Source of the DNA: Marinilabiliales bacterium
GTDB taxonomy: Bacteria; Bacteroidota; Bacteroidia; Bacteroidales; SZUA-534
Length of the DNA stretch: 64,000 nt
Reading direction: 5' to 3'
Assembly: GCA_003512955.1 (NCBI GenBank)
Contig: DOTG01000041.1
Location: forward strand, 310,001-374,000
Of the stretch, positions 9,498-19,020 are shown in pieces; position 1 is the stretch's first letter; every line of letters begins with the position of its first letter. The notes below the pieces were generated by a model that searched no databases, had not been told where the DNA came from, and saw only the letters and a list, made by a program, of their open reading frames with translations. The translations under genes and the position numbers were made by a program.

Positions 9498-9902
9498 ATG
9501 AAAATCATTTTGGTTGACGATAACGAAGAATTCAGAATAAATATCCAATACTTCTTGGAAAAAAAACTGGGTCACGAAGTAATCGCCTCTTTTCCCGATG
9601 GTATTACTTTTTTTGATGCTATAGATGATTTAAGCCCCAACATAGTTTTAATGGATATCTCCATGCCCATTCTTGATGGATATGCCATTACAAAAAGAAT
9701 CAACTGGGAATACAGCCACTATCATGTTATTGCAGTAACCATGTATAAAGATATTGCCTACCTGCAAAAGTTAATTGAGGTAGGGTTTAAAGGTTGTGTG
9801 TATAAATCTGACGTGTATTCCGAATTACCCAAAGCAATTGAAGCTGTAATAGATGGAAAATACTTTTGGCCCAATGGAATAGAGTTGAGTACAAATCTTT
9901 AA
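9498..9902 (+). CDS. Stand-alone response-regulator receiver protein
   Basis: 134 residues, essentially one CheY-like receiver domain. The acidic pocket is Asp7/Asp8, the phospho-acceptor is Asp53 (LMDISMP), the conserved Thr is in AVTM and the Lys in VYKSD. The sequence is of NarL type, but there is no DNA-binding helix-turn-helix after the receiver; it ends within the usual linker. It probably acts through protein interactions or as a phosphate sink. It lies about 290 bp downstream of the hemerythrin-tailed sensor in the same orientation; a functional pairing is inference only, since that sensor lacks a kinase domain. Confidence 0.9.
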   Translation: MKIILVDDNEEFRINIQYFLEKKLGHEVIASFPDGITFFDAIDDLSPNIVLMDISMPILDGYAITKRINWEYSHYHVIAVTMYKDIAYLQKLIEVGFKGCVYKSDVYSELPKAIEAVIDGKYFWPNGIELSTNL

Positions 9903-10262
9903 TCGTAAATCAATGACGTTAAATTACGGTTTGTAGGTATAAAATAAAATTAACCGCATCCCAAAGATCGGGAACCGGATGCCGGAAGCCGAAGACAGGG
10001 GAGGCTGAAATTCATTTGCCCATTTGGTCACTAGTTCATTAGCACATCAGCACATAATCTTGTGTCTCGCATCTATCAATCTCACATCTTGATACTGACT
10101 GCTTAATACTAAAATATTTATCACAAAAAAATAGGGCTGAGGTTTTCAGATGTTAGGTAATTTCGATTTCATAATAATTTATTTATAACAAATAATAGAA
10201 TCACTTCTTTTGAACCCGTTTTTTTTGTATCCTTGGATAAAGGAACTATTAAAATTAAAAAC
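9903..10262. repeat. Gene-free stretch of degenerate low-complexity repeats
   Basis: About 360 bp without a gene. It holds three kinds of degenerate short-period sequence: GCCGGAAGCCGAAGA-like (about 9977-9998), TTCATTAGCACATCAGCACAT-like (about 10035-10056) and TCTCGCATCT/TCTCACATCT-like (about 10064-10090). The last one, read in reverse complement (AGATGTGAGA), reappears in the opposite orientation at about 50446. Such tracts are common between genes in Bacteroidota. No function is evident. Confidence 0.5.
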
Positions 10263-11360
10263 ATGCAAATCAACCATTTAATTAATTATCTGGAAGATAT
10301 AGCCCCTTTGGTATTACAGGAAACCTATGACAATTCAGGTTTATTGGTTGGAAACCGCTCCGATGAAATTTCTGCGGTTTTAATCACGCTTGATGTTACC
10401 GAAGAGGTTATTGATGAAGCAAAAACACTTGGGGCCAACCTTATTTTAGCTCACCATCCCATCATCTTTGGTGAGTTAAAAAAGCTAAACGGAACCAATT
10501 ATGTGGAACGTACCCTAATATCGGCCATTAAAAATGAAATAGCCATCTATGCCGCACATACCAATTTAGATAATGTATTACATCATGGAGTAAATTCTAA
10601 AATTTGTGAATTATTGGAGTTGAAGAACTGCAAAGTGTTACAACCGCTTAAATCGCAATTGACCAAGCTGGTAGTTTTTGTCCCTAATGATCATGCTGAG
10701 AAAGTACGAAATGTTTTATTTAACGCGGGTGCAGGCAAAATTGGCAATTATGATGCTTGCAGTTTCAATTCCCAGGGTGAAGGGACTTTCCGCGCCGGTG
10801 AAAGTGCTCATCCTTTTGTGGGGCAAATAAATGTCATTCATCAGGAACCTGAGACCCGGATTGAAACAATTATCCCCACCTATATAACCTCAAAAGCTGT
10901 AAAAGCAATGTTGGAAGCCCATCCCTACGAGGAAGTGGCCTACGATTTAATCCCGTTGCAAAACGAATGGGTTCATGCAGGTTCAGGTTTGATTGGTGAG
11001 CTGGAAATACCTATGGATGCACAGGGTTTTTTACAAAAGGTAAAAATTACCATGAAAACCGGATGCATCAGGCATACCCAACTGCTCCAGAAACCGATAA
11101 AGAAAGTGGCTGTTTGTGGAGGTTCGGGCAGTTTTTTGTTGAACCATGTCATTAAAGCCGGTGCCGATGTTTTTATTTCGTCCGATTTTAAGTACCATCA
11201 ATTCTTTGATGCCGATAAAAACATTGTGATTGCTGACATCGGGCATTTTGAAAGTGAACAATTCACAAAAGAACTTTTTTATGAATTAGTTACCAGAAAA
11301 TTTTCTACTTTTGCAGTTCATTTGTCGAAAATAAATACAAATCCGATAAAATACTTATAG
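10263..11360 (+). CDS. Nif3-like dinuclear metal centre protein
   Basis: Member of the Nif3/YbgI/YqfO family (often annotated GTP cyclohydrolase 1 type 2-like). About 365 residues. Metal-binding residues are visible in the N-terminal half: HHPIIF, TNLD and the late GHFESE. The central insert (about 125-235, starting near LVVFVPNDH) is the YqfO-type insertion seen in longer members. True function is unsettled for the family; metal chaperone or hydrolase roles have been proposed. An in-frame TTG lies at 10233, but ATG 10263 gives the canonical start MQINHLINYLE. The next gene starts 4 nt after the stop; this pair with a zinc-ribbon protein is a frequent gene neighbourhood. Confidence 0.93.
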   Translation: MQINHLINYLEDIAPLVLQETYDNSGLLVGNRSDEISAVLITLDVTEEVIDEAKTLGANLILAHHPIIFGELKKLNGTNYVERTLISAIKNEIAIYAAHTNLDNVLHHGVNSKICELLELKNCKVLQPLKSQLTKLVVFVPNDHAEKVRNVLFNAGAGKIGNYDACSFNSQGEGTFRAGESAHPFVGQINVIHQEPETRIETIIPTYITSKAVKAMLEAHPYEEVAYDLIPLQNEWVHAGSGLIGELEIPMDAQGFLQKVKITMKTGCIRHTQLLQKPIKKVAVCGGSGSFLLNHVIKAGADVFISSDFKYHQFFDADKNIVIADIGHFESEQFTKELFYELVTRKFSTFAVHLSKINTNPIKYL

Positions 11361-11364
11361 CAAA

Positions 11365-12132
11365 ATGACGGATACAGTTAATAAAGAAGGGAAACACGTA
11401 GAAATAACCATGGAGCAGAAGCTTAAATATTTGTATGATCTGCAAATGGTTGATAGTGAGATTAACAAAATCTCCATGCTTCGGGGTGAATTACCCCTTG
11501 AAGTTCAGGACCTTGAAGATGAATTGGCGGGATTAAGCACAAGGATTGAAAACCTGAAAGTGGAAGTCAAAGAATTGGAGCAGGCAGTGGCAAATAAGAA
11601 AAATGAGATTGTTGGCGCCCAATCATTGATTAAAAAATATCAGGATCAGCAAAACAATGTCCGCAATAACCGTGAATTTGATTCACTTTCAAAAGAAATT
11701 GAGTTCCAGACTTTGGAAATCCAGCTTTGCGAGAAACGCATCAAAGAGTTTACCACCGAAATCGAAAAGAAGAATGAATACATTGCTTCTTCTCAACAAA
11801 CGTTCGATGAGCGCAACGGTGATTTGATGGTAAAGCAAAAGGAACTGAATTCCATTGTTTCCGAAACGCAAATCGAAGAACAACGCCTGCATGGAAAAAT
11901 TACTGAAATAGAAAGCCATATTGATGAAAGGTATGTTCATGCCTATCGCCGGATTAAAAGCAATGCCCGGAATGGTCTGGCAGTAGTTACTGTTCAACGC
12001 GATGCCTGCGGTGGCTGTTTCAACAAAATCCCCCCGCAGCGACAGGTTGACATCCGCGCACGCAAACGGATAATTGTTTGTGAGTATTGTGGCCGCATTT
12101 TAGTTGATGCCGGATTAGGTGAAGAAAACTAA
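11365..12132 (+). CDS. Coiled-coil protein with C-terminal C4 zinc ribbon
   Basis: 255 residues. A long helical hairpin coiled coil (about 15-195) is followed by a C4 zinc ribbon with CGGC and CEYC pairs near the C-terminus. This is the CT398/DUF164-type architecture. Such proteins have been connected to flagellar or secretion partners and to RNA polymerase or nucleic acids in different bacteria, but the role here is unknown. It follows the Nif3-like gene after 4 nt, so the two are very likely translationally linked. A good terminator lies directly downstream. Confidence 0.92.
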   Translation: MTDTVNKEGKHVEITMEQKLKYLYDLQMVDSEINKISMLRGELPLEVQDLEDELAGLSTRIENLKVEVKELEQAVANKKNEIVGAQSLIKKYQDQQNNVRNNREFDSLSKEIEFQTLEIQLCEKRIKEFTTEIEKKNEYIASSQQTFDERNGDLMVKQKELNSIVSETQIEEQRLHGKITEIESHIDERYVHAYRRIKSNARNGLAVVTVQRDACGGCFNKIPPQRQVDIRARKRIIVCEYCGRILVDAGLGEEN

Positions 12133-12151
12133 CAAGTAGTTATTATATTGG

Positions 12152-12188
12152 AAAAAGGTTGTCATTTCTGGCAACCTTTTTTACTTTT
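12152..12188 (+). terminator. Rho-independent terminator after the Nif3/zinc-ribbon pair
   Basis: A 10-bp perfect stem (AAAAAGGTTG with CAACCTTTTT) around a 10-nt loop, followed by a T-rich tract. Confidence 0.85.
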
Positions 12189-12206
12189 ATCAACCTTGAT
12201 TCATAA

Positions 12207-13679
12207 TTGGAAACGGTGAATTATACAAAACACATATCAGCCCTCATCCTAATTTCGATCATTGGTATGCCCTGTTTTTCGCAGTTTCATTATTCAGATC
12301 AGGAGCAAAATATTCAGAACCGGATTTTAGATTTGACGTGGAACAACACACATTCCATTGAAAACAACTCAACCAATGGGATACGGTTCTGGCTGCACGG
12401 TTATCAGGCTTTTATTTTTCAAATTACTTCACCGGCCCGGCTTTCAAACGATTCAACCTTACAGGTGATTCAAAAGATGGAGCAGCATATTTTTGAGTTG
12501 GATTCAGAAAGCCCCTATTTCCATTATTGTTTGGCTGATTTATGCTTGATGCAGAGTTATTTGTATTTTTTAGATGATGAACTCTTAACTGCTTTGACCG
12601 CTTTTTGGAAAGCAAAAAGACATTATTCAAGCAATACGGAAAAATTTCCTGGTTTTTTACCCAACCAGAAACATCAGTTTATTGACAAAGCTGTTATGGA
12701 TCGGTTGAATGATGTATTTGCCAACAAGAAAGAAACAACCCAGCCGATAGGAGAGAATCCGTTAACCTCATTTTGGCACGCAACTTTGTTAAAATCTGCC
12801 CAAGATTTAGCGTTGAATCGTGAAATTAAACTGTTAGGTTTTTTGGTTGAAGCATCTTTTGATGGAAATCCCACCATCGTTGGTTCCAACGAACTTGATG
12901 AAATTTTGCACGATACCTCAAAGGGACCCTTAGAGAGCTTTGCCATACAGATGGCACTAAAAAAGAACGAACATTATATCAAACAACTTCAGGTTTTAAA
13001 CCAAGCTGATTCGTTGGGTTTTAATCAACGGCTGAATATATTGAACTTGTATCTGGGTGTGGCCTATCTGAATCAGATAAACCCAAGGGCGGAGATGTAT
13101 TTGAGAGAATTTCTGAAACATCAACAGAAAGAAAATCTTGTTGCCTACGCTCAATTAAAGCTTTCCTGGTTTTACCTGTTGAACGATAAAATGGAATTCC
13201 AAAATTGTTTACAGAAAATAAATGATGTTTCAAATCTTAGAACATTGGAAGACAAGCAAGCTAAGTATGAAATTGTACATGTATCCGGTTGGAATCAGGG
13301 ATTGATTAAAAGCAGGTTGCTTTTCGATGGTGGCGATTACAGGCAATCGGTGACAGAGTTGCTTAAAATGAAACACGAATTGCCGATGTTAAGTAAGGGG
13401 CAAAAGCTTGAATATGCTTACCGTTTAGCCCGGTCGTACGACAAATTGTGCGATTACGGGAAGGCTGTTAAATTCTATCAAATGGTGGTGAACTCCGAAC
13501 CTCAATCGGAATTCTATTATCCGGCTTATGCCGCGTATTATTTGGCCGGGGTATATTTAAAGCTCAATAAACCAGATGAAGCAAAAGTTTATTTCAATGC
13601 TTGTTTACAAAAAGATTCGCCTATTTATAAGTCCGCCATCCACCGAAAAGCAAAGGAATCGTTACGCCAGTTGAATTAA
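12207..13679 (+). CDS. Secreted TPR-type protein of unknown function
   Basis: About 487-490 residues. The N-terminus (residues 8-25) is a plausible signal peptide ending near CFSQ. The rest is alpha-helical; tetratricopeptide-like repeats are clearest at the C-terminus, around the segments YAYRLARSYDKLCDYGKAVKFY and YLAGVYLKLNKPDEAKVYF. No ATG gives a full signal peptide, so it must start at TTG 12207 or, equally plausibly, GTG 12216. Proteins of this style are common in Bacteroidota and often serve as periplasmic scaffolds. It lies alone between a terminator and a convergent gene. Confidence 0.75.
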   Translation: METVNYTKHISALILISIIGMPCFSQFHYSDQEQNIQNRILDLTWNNTHSIENNSTNGIRFWLHGYQAFIFQITSPARLSNDSTLQVIQKMEQHIFELDSESPYFHYCLADLCLMQSYLYFLDDELLTALTAFWKAKRHYSSNTEKFPGFLPNQKHQFIDKAVMDRLNDVFANKKETTQPIGENPLTSFWHATLLKSAQDLALNREIKLLGFLVEASFDGNPTIVGSNELDEILHDTSKGPLESFAIQMALKKNEHYIKQLQVLNQADSLGFNQRLNILNLYLGVAYLNQINPRAEMYLREFLKHQQKENLVAYAQLKLSWFYLLNDKMEFQNCLQKINDVSNLRTLEDKQAKYEIVHVSGWNQGLIKSRLLFDGGDYRQSVTELLKMKHELPMLSKGQKLEYAYRLARSYDKLCDYGKAVKFYQMVVNSEPQSEFYYPAYAAYYLAGVYLKLNKPDEAKVYFNACLQKDSPIYKSAIHRKAKESLRQLN

Positions 13680-13797
13680 GTCACGGAAAGATACTATTCT
13701 TAGGTAAAGTGCCTACCAGTAAAGGGCTCAAAACAGAGTAATGAACCAACGCGTTATTTGCCACCTATCTATGGATACCAAAAGTATCCGGATCAAA

Positions 13798-16230
13798 TCA
13801 AGAACGGTTCTTTTTAAGTTTTTCAAGCTCTTCGGTCAATTTTTTAATCAATTCGTCTTTTTCTACCTCTTTGGTCACATCAATTTGAATTCCCAAAATA
13901 CCTGTTTCATTCAAATAATCGATAAAGAACGGATGTTTGGTGGTATCTAAAATAACGCCAGTATCGTTAATGGTCTCGGTATGTACTTGATGGAATGCAA
14001 CTCCTGATTTAATAATTTGCTGTTCGGCATCCCATAGTTTGCGGGCTTCTTTATAATCGGCAATAAAATCAAAATCACTCTTGCCAATTAAATCTTCTAA
14101 CCTGGCATTATGAACTTTGAGTACCGTTTTGTTAACAATGAGCATTTTCCCTTCGTGGTCTTTTAAGAAGATTTTTAATGGCACATGATCAATAATTTTT
14201 AAAAGAGCCGTGCGGTGTTTTTCAATTTCCTGAATCAGTTTCCGGCTTTTTTGTTGTTCCTCGGTACGCAAACGCTCCACCTCTTCTTGGGTTGCTTGCA
14301 GTTCCTCCAGATTTTGCCGCATCTCCTCTTCCTGAGCAGCCAATTCTTCGGCCTGCTTTTTCGATTGTTCGAGCAACCTGGTTGTCCGTTGCCCGGTTTT
14401 TGTATTCGATAAAGTAGAGGCAATACTTTCGCCAATCTTTTCAACGAATTCAATCTGGTGCTTTTCAAAGGTATTGAATGATACCAATTCAATAATTGCA
14501 TAAACCTCATCGTTGAGGATGGCCGGAACCAATAAAATGGTCCTTGGGTTCGATTCCCCTAGCCCGGAGGTGATTTGGACGTAATTTTCCGGAACCTCTT
14601 CCATGTAAATGGTCATTTTTTCATATGCACAGCGACCAACCAAGCTTTCGCCTAGGTGGAATTTACCATCCATCACTTTTTGCCTTTGATAGGCGATGGC
14701 TCCGGTAACTTCATAGAATTCATCGTCGGGATTGTCATCGTTTTTAACAAACAAGGCTCCCTGTATGGCTCCCATATAATCCACCAAATTGCCCATAATG
14801 TTGAACGACAATACATCCAACTCCTGGTTGTGCTGTCTCAATATTTCGCCAAACTTGGCTAGGCCTTGTGTGGCCCAATTCATTTTTTCATCTTCAACCT
14901 TCCGCTTTTTTTCCTCTTCCTCAGCCACTATTAAACTGTGACGCATCTCTAACAAGGAATTGCCCAGCACATCATTTTCTCCAGCCTTTTGATATTCTGC
15001 CTGCAAGTTTCCTTTACCGATGGTTTTGGCAAAATCAGCGGTGCGGTTTAATCCATCAATCAATAAATTTACTGACAGTGCCATCTCTTCAATTTCGTCG
15101 CCTGTCGCTATTTTTAGCTTATCGGAAGCATCAATATCTCCTTTTGACAGGTTTTGTAATACCCGTGTAGTTGATTTGAGAGGTATGGTTATATTATGAG
15201 CAATCAAATAAATTAACCCGCTTAAAACAAGGAGGCCAATAAAGCCCACAAAGATGGATATCAATACCGATTTTTGAGCCTTACTTTTGATAGAACTATA
15301 AGGAATGCTAACAACAAATGACCAAGGATTATCGGCATTTCCCAAAGTGATGGGGATAAAAGTCACATAGCTTAAAGTACCTTTAACAGGATCTTTATCT
15401 TTAAATGAAAAACGTTTCCCGGCTTCAATATTTTTGGTTATGGAATGTTTCGTATCAAGTCCGGAAAAAGATTTGCTGAAACTCTCACCTACTTTCTGAT
15501 CATCCGGAAAAGCAATGAGCATGCCTTGATTCGAAACCAAATAGGCATAACCGCTTCCATAAATGGAGATACTTTTAATCAGGTTCTGAAAGTAGTCAAG
15601 TTCAATATCGGAACCTACCAATCCGGCAAATTGTCCGTTTTTAAATAAGGGGACACAAATACTGGTTTCCAGAACCTTGTCTTCATCCCGGCCTGTATAT
15701 GAAAAAAAATAGGGTTCCATTATGCTAGCTTTTTTCGATTGCTTCATCTTTTGGTAGTCTCCGGCCATATTAATTTTTAATGGGTCAAAGTCTAACGAAT
15801 CCCGCTTATATTTAACGGTTTTATATTGGTCCCGAAAATAAGTGTAGCGTGCCCTTCCGGTCTTTCCACGAAACGATTCATCGATAAAATTCAGTTCGGC
15901 ATTTAACCAAAACGACACATACTGTGGGTTGTCGGTAATGGTCTGCTTTAATATCTGATCATAAAAATGGGTACGTTCTTCCATTGCGATTTCGTAAAAA
16001 GAAGTCATAGCATAGGAGACTCCACGGGCAACATCAAAATTTGAATCTATATTTGATTTGATAAGACCTGCAAATTTCTCAGCCGACTCATCAGCAATAC
16101 GCTGAGTATCGGCATAGGCTGTTTGCCTTAATTGACTAACAATAAAAACGATAGCACCACCAAAGACCAACAAACTGGCTGGAATTAGGTAAAGTAACAT
16201 TTTGCGGTGGAGTGTAAGCCGGATTTTCAT
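13798..16230 (-). CDS. Cache-HAMP-GAF-PAS membrane sensor
   Basis: 810 residues and paralogous to the hemerythrin-tailed sensor at 6300-9209; blocks such as MNWATQGLAKF, VGRCAYEK and AAQEEEMRQNLEEL are almost shared. Order: TM near 12-32, periplasmic Cache region (about 35-310), TM near 325-347, HAMP (about 350-400), GAF (about 480-610), coiled coil (about 620-665) and a PAS domain (about 670-790). It ends in a Lys-rich coiled coil with no hemerythrin, kinase or methyl-accepting domain. It may act with separate kinases through its coiled coils, but this is inference. Start ATG at 16230. Confidence 0.9.
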   Translation of the reverse strand: MKIRLTLHRKMLLYLIPASLLVFGGAIVFIVSQLRQTAYADTQRIADESAEKFAGLIKSNIDSNFDVARGVSYAMTSFYEIAMEERTHFYDQILKQTITDNPQYVSFWLNAELNFIDESFRGKTGRARYTYFRDQYKTVKYKRDSLDFDPLKINMAGDYQKMKQSKKASIMEPYFFSYTGRDEDKVLETSICVPLFKNGQFAGLVGSDIELDYFQNLIKSISIYGSGYAYLVSNQGMLIAFPDDQKVGESFSKSFSGLDTKHSITKNIEAGKRFSFKDKDPVKGTLSYVTFIPITLGNADNPWSFVVSIPYSSIKSKAQKSVLISIFVGFIGLLVLSGLIYLIAHNITIPLKSTTRVLQNLSKGDIDASDKLKIATGDEIEEMALSVNLLIDGLNRTADFAKTIGKGNLQAEYQKAGENDVLGNSLLEMRHSLIVAEEEEKKRKVEDEKMNWATQGLAKFGEILRQHNQELDVLSFNIMGNLVDYMGAIQGALFVKNDDNPDDEFYEVTGAIAYQRQKVMDGKFHLGESLVGRCAYEKMTIYMEEVPENYVQITSGLGESNPRTILLVPAILNDEVYAIIELVSFNTFEKHQIEFVEKIGESIASTLSNTKTGQRTTRLLEQSKKQAEELAAQEEEMRQNLEELQATQEEVERLRTEEQQKSRKLIQEIEKHRTALLKIIDHVPLKIFLKDHEGKMLIVNKTVLKVHNARLEDLIGKSDFDFIADYKEARKLWDAEQQIIKSGVAFHQVHTETINDTGVILDTTKHPFFIDYLNETGILGIQIDVTKEVEKDELIKKLTEELEKLKKNRS

Positions 16231-16384
16231 GTCGCGTAGTTTTAGTGTTTGTGTAAATGTAACAAAAAAATGACAAGGTCAAAAGCCAAGATTCTGTGAC
16301 TTTCAGTTGCAAAAAGGAGTTTTTAAAAATTAAATTTGATTGGTTGTTTGGTAACCTTTCATGGGCTAAGAAATAAGGTATCTG

Positions 16385-16408
16385 TGTTTTCTAAAAAATT
16401 AGAAAACA
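16385..16408. other. Perfect 10-bp inverted repeat between the sensor and ribBA
   Basis: TGTTTTCTAA and TTAGAAAACA flank a 4-nt loop. It lies downstream of ribBA and upstream of the sensor gene, both on the minus strand. There is no clear T-run, so it could be a weak terminator or an operator. Confidence 0.4.
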
Positions 16409-16436
16409 TGATATTTTAAAAACAGGAATAAGGCAA

Positions 16437-17693
16437 TTATTTTTTGTCCTTAAGCTCTTGAATAGGCAGCAGGTGCAAAAAATGGCCCATTTTATCACGT
16501 TTGGTGGCCATGTAGAATTGATTGTATGGGTTCGAAGGAACTTCAAGGTTTACATTTTCAACCACTTCAATGCCGAATCCTTCCAAACCGATTCGCTTAA
16601 TGGGATTGTTGGTAAGTAACCGCATTTTGTGTACACCAAGTTTCTTTAATATTTGTGCACCTACACCATAGTCCCGTTCATCTTCATTGAATCCCAATGC
16701 CAGATTTGCTTCCACGGTATCCATTCCCTCTTCCTGTAGCTTATAAGCTTTAATTTTATTGAACAGCCCAATCCCACGGCCTTCCTGGTTCATGTAAACA
16801 ATCACGCCTTTTCCTTCTTTTTCAATAAGTTGCATGGCTTTGTGTAGCTGTGGGCCACAATCGCAACGCATGGAGCCAAAAATATCTCCGGTAATGCACG
16901 ATGAGTGCACCCGGGTCAGTACCGGTTCGTTAGGTTCCCACGTTCCTTTGATTAATGCAATATGTTCTTGTTTGGTGGTGGTATCGAGAAAAGGGATCAA
17001 TTTAAAATCGCCAAATTCAGTAGGTAACAACACCATTTCTCCCTGCTCAATTAAACTTTCGGTCCGCAAACGGTAAGCAATGAGTTCTTCAATGGAGATG
17101 ATTTTCAGGTTGAATTTCTGGGCAATCTTTATCAACTCGGGCAAACGGGCCATGCTTCCATCTTCGTTCATAATTTCTACCAAAACCCCCACCGGGGCCA
17201 ATCCCGATAAGCGGGCCAAATCGACTACTGCCTCAGTATGTCCGGCACGTTGAATTACACCGCGGCTTTTTGCTTTTAAAGGAAAGATATGGCCTGGGCG
17301 CCCCAACTCTTCAGGTTTGGTGTTACTGTCAACCAATGCCTGTATGGTTTTGGCTCTATCATAGGCAGAAATTCCGGTGGTACATCCATGTCCGATTAAA
17401 TCGACAGAAACAGTAAAGGGAGTAGCATGCAGCGACGTGTTTTTTCCCACCATCAGTTCTAACTGTAGTTCGCTGCATCTTTCTTCGGTGAGGGGAACAC
17501 AAATCAAACCACGGCCATGGGTTGCCATAAAGTTGACCATCTCGGGTGTAATCAATTCTGCAGCAGCAACAAAATCTCCTTCATTTTCGCGTTGCTCATC
17601 ATCCACTACAATAATCAGTTTCCCATTTTTAATGTCATCAATAGCCTCTTCAATAGTATTAAGTTTGATACGGTTGTGCTGTAATTCGCCCAT
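16437..17693 (-). CDS. ribBA: Bifunctional DHBP synthase / GTP cyclohydrolase II (RibBA)
   Basis: Catalyses the two entry reactions of riboflavin synthesis: ribulose 5-phosphate to 3,4-dihydroxy-2-butanone 4-phosphate, and GTP to the diaminopyrimidine. About 418 residues. The N-terminal RibB domain (about 1-205) has the acidic loop DDEQRENEGDF; the C-terminal RibA domain (about 210-405) has the zinc cysteines in SSCITGDIFGSMRCDCGPQ. The frame is open further upstream, but ATG 17693 gives the conserved N-terminus; the longer version would add an atypical stretch. No FMN riboswitch was recognised upstream. It lies 145 bp downstream of the glycosyltransferase genes. Confidence 0.97.
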   Translation of the reverse strand: MGELQHNRIKLNTIEEAIDDIKNGKLIIVVDDEQRENEGDFVAAAELITPEMVNFMATHGRGLICVPLTEERCSELQLELMVGKNTSLHATPFTVSVDLIGHGCTTGISAYDRAKTIQALVDSNTKPEELGRPGHIFPLKAKSRGVIQRAGHTEAVVDLARLSGLAPVGVLVEIMNEDGSMARLPELIKIAQKFNLKIISIEELIAYRLRTESLIEQGEMVLLPTEFGDFKLIPFLDTTTKQEHIALIKGTWEPNEPVLTRVHSSCITGDIFGSMRCDCGPQLHKAMQLIEKEGKGVIVYMNQEGRGIGLFNKIKAYKLQEEGMDTVEANLALGFNEDERDYGVGAQILKKLGVHKMRLLTNNPIKRIGLEGFGIEVVENVNLEVPSNPYNQFYMATKRDKMGHFLHLLPIQELKDKK

Positions 17694-17838
17694 TATTACG
17701 TGATTTAATTTGGCTGCAAAAGTAATTATTTTATCGAAAGAACACCTGCTTTGCCCCATGTTAAGCAAAAGGTGATGGTTTTAAGTTGCAGGCACTGATT
17801 ACAAATGAACTGAATGGAATTTAAGAGAAAACGGAATG

Positions 17839-19020
17839 TCAGTTTTTGGAGTGATGCCTCCGAGCTTTCTCCCATTGTACTGGTTGATTCCCTTTTACGA
17901 ATCTAAAGAACCCGAGCCACATGGCCAGGTTTGCCATAAAAAAATAATAAGGGGCAAAAAGCAGACCCCAGCCAACCCGCTTGTTTTGGAAAAAATATCC
18001 AATAAGGACTATAAGGTACATTGTAAACTGGGCAAGTAGAATTATTAAATAAATAGTAGATTCATTGACATTTAAAACAAGTATCAGGTTAAGTGGGATG
18101 AGCAGCAAAAGGCTTATGGGAATAACAATCCACCGAAATACTTTATGCGAGATAAACTGAAAACTCAATTTTGGAAACTTGAAAATATTGAAAAGCCCTT
18201 TAAGCAGAACAATGGCCTGAAAACTTCCGGATGCAATACGTACTTTCCGTTTCATCTCATCATTGATGGAAGCCGAGGCCTCTTCAACGGCATAAGCCTC
18301 GGGGCAATAGTCAATGGAATACCCTTGCATGGCTATTTGTAGCGAGATAACAAAATCATCCAGAATGGTATCCCTATCCACGGTTTTAAATAATGAAGTC
18401 CTTACGGCAAAAAGTTCTCCTGCCGCGCCAATACATGAATTAAAGCGGGCATCGAGTCTCTTAACCCACGATTCATATTTCCAGTACAACCCTTCACCCG
18501 AAGCTACGGCGTTTTCTTTATCACTAGTTTTGATGCGCTTTTCGCCGGCAACGCAACCAACTTTAGGGTTTTTAAATGAATGGGCAATGGCAAGTAAGGC
18601 ATTCTCGCTCAATAAGGTATTGGCATCGCAAAATACAACCAAATCACTCATAACGAATTTCATTCCACGGTTTATGGCGTGTATCTTGCCAAGCCTCTCT
18701 GGTTGATGCAATACAAGAATTTCAGGGAATTGGTTAAGTAGCTCAGGGGTTCCGTCGTTAGAACCATCTGTAACCCAAATAAGTTTGATTTTATCTTTAG
18801 GGTAAATGAGGTTTAACGAGTTTTCGACTTTTCTGGTAACATAATCGGCTTCGTTAAAAGCAGTTACAAAAAGAGTCAGGGTTGGATATTCTCCGTTTTG
18901 TATATTGGGATTAGGCGTTTTTTTGAACGAAACAATCACGGCTAAGATAACCGGATATATCAGGTAAGAGTAAACAATGGCCGCAAGCAAGGCCCAAAAA
19001 AGTATGTTAAGATAGCTCAT
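17839..19020 (-). CDS. Membrane glycosyltransferase, family 2
   Basis: 393 residues. N-terminal TM (about 5-28), a GT-A catalytic domain (about 45-270) and two or three C-terminal membrane segments (about 300-375). GT2 signatures are visible: TAFNEADYV, WVTDGSNDGT, the DxD-like CDAN and the later EEAS/RRHHSKN region. The architecture matches processive or polysaccharide-building GT2 enzymes at the inner membrane. Its start overlaps the end of the preceding glycosyltransferase gene by 14 nt, so translation is probably coupled. Donor and acceptor sugars cannot be inferred. Confidence 0.92.
   Translation of the reverse strand: MSYLNILFWALLAAIVYSYLIYPVILAVIVSFKKTPNPNIQNGEYPTLTLFVTAFNEADYVTRKVENSLNLIYPKDKIKLIWVTDGSNDGTPELLNQFPEILVLHQPERLGKIHAINRGMKFVMSDLVVFCDANTLLSENALLAIAHSFKNPKVGCVAGEKRIKTSDKENAVASGEGLYWKYESWVKRLDARFNSCIGAAGELFAVRTSLFKTVDRDTILDDFVISLQIAMQGYSIDYCPEAYAVEEASASINDEMKRKVRIASGSFQAIVLLKGLFNIFKFPKLSFQFISHKVFRWIVIPISLLLLIPLNLILVLNVNESTIYLIILLAQFTMYLIVLIGYFFQNKRVGWGLLFAPYYFFMANLAMWLGFFRFVKGNQPVQWEKARRHHSKN

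Noticed and set aside
17694..17838. FMN riboswitch upstream of ribBA
   Set aside because: The region is short and none of the conserved RFN-element words could be found.
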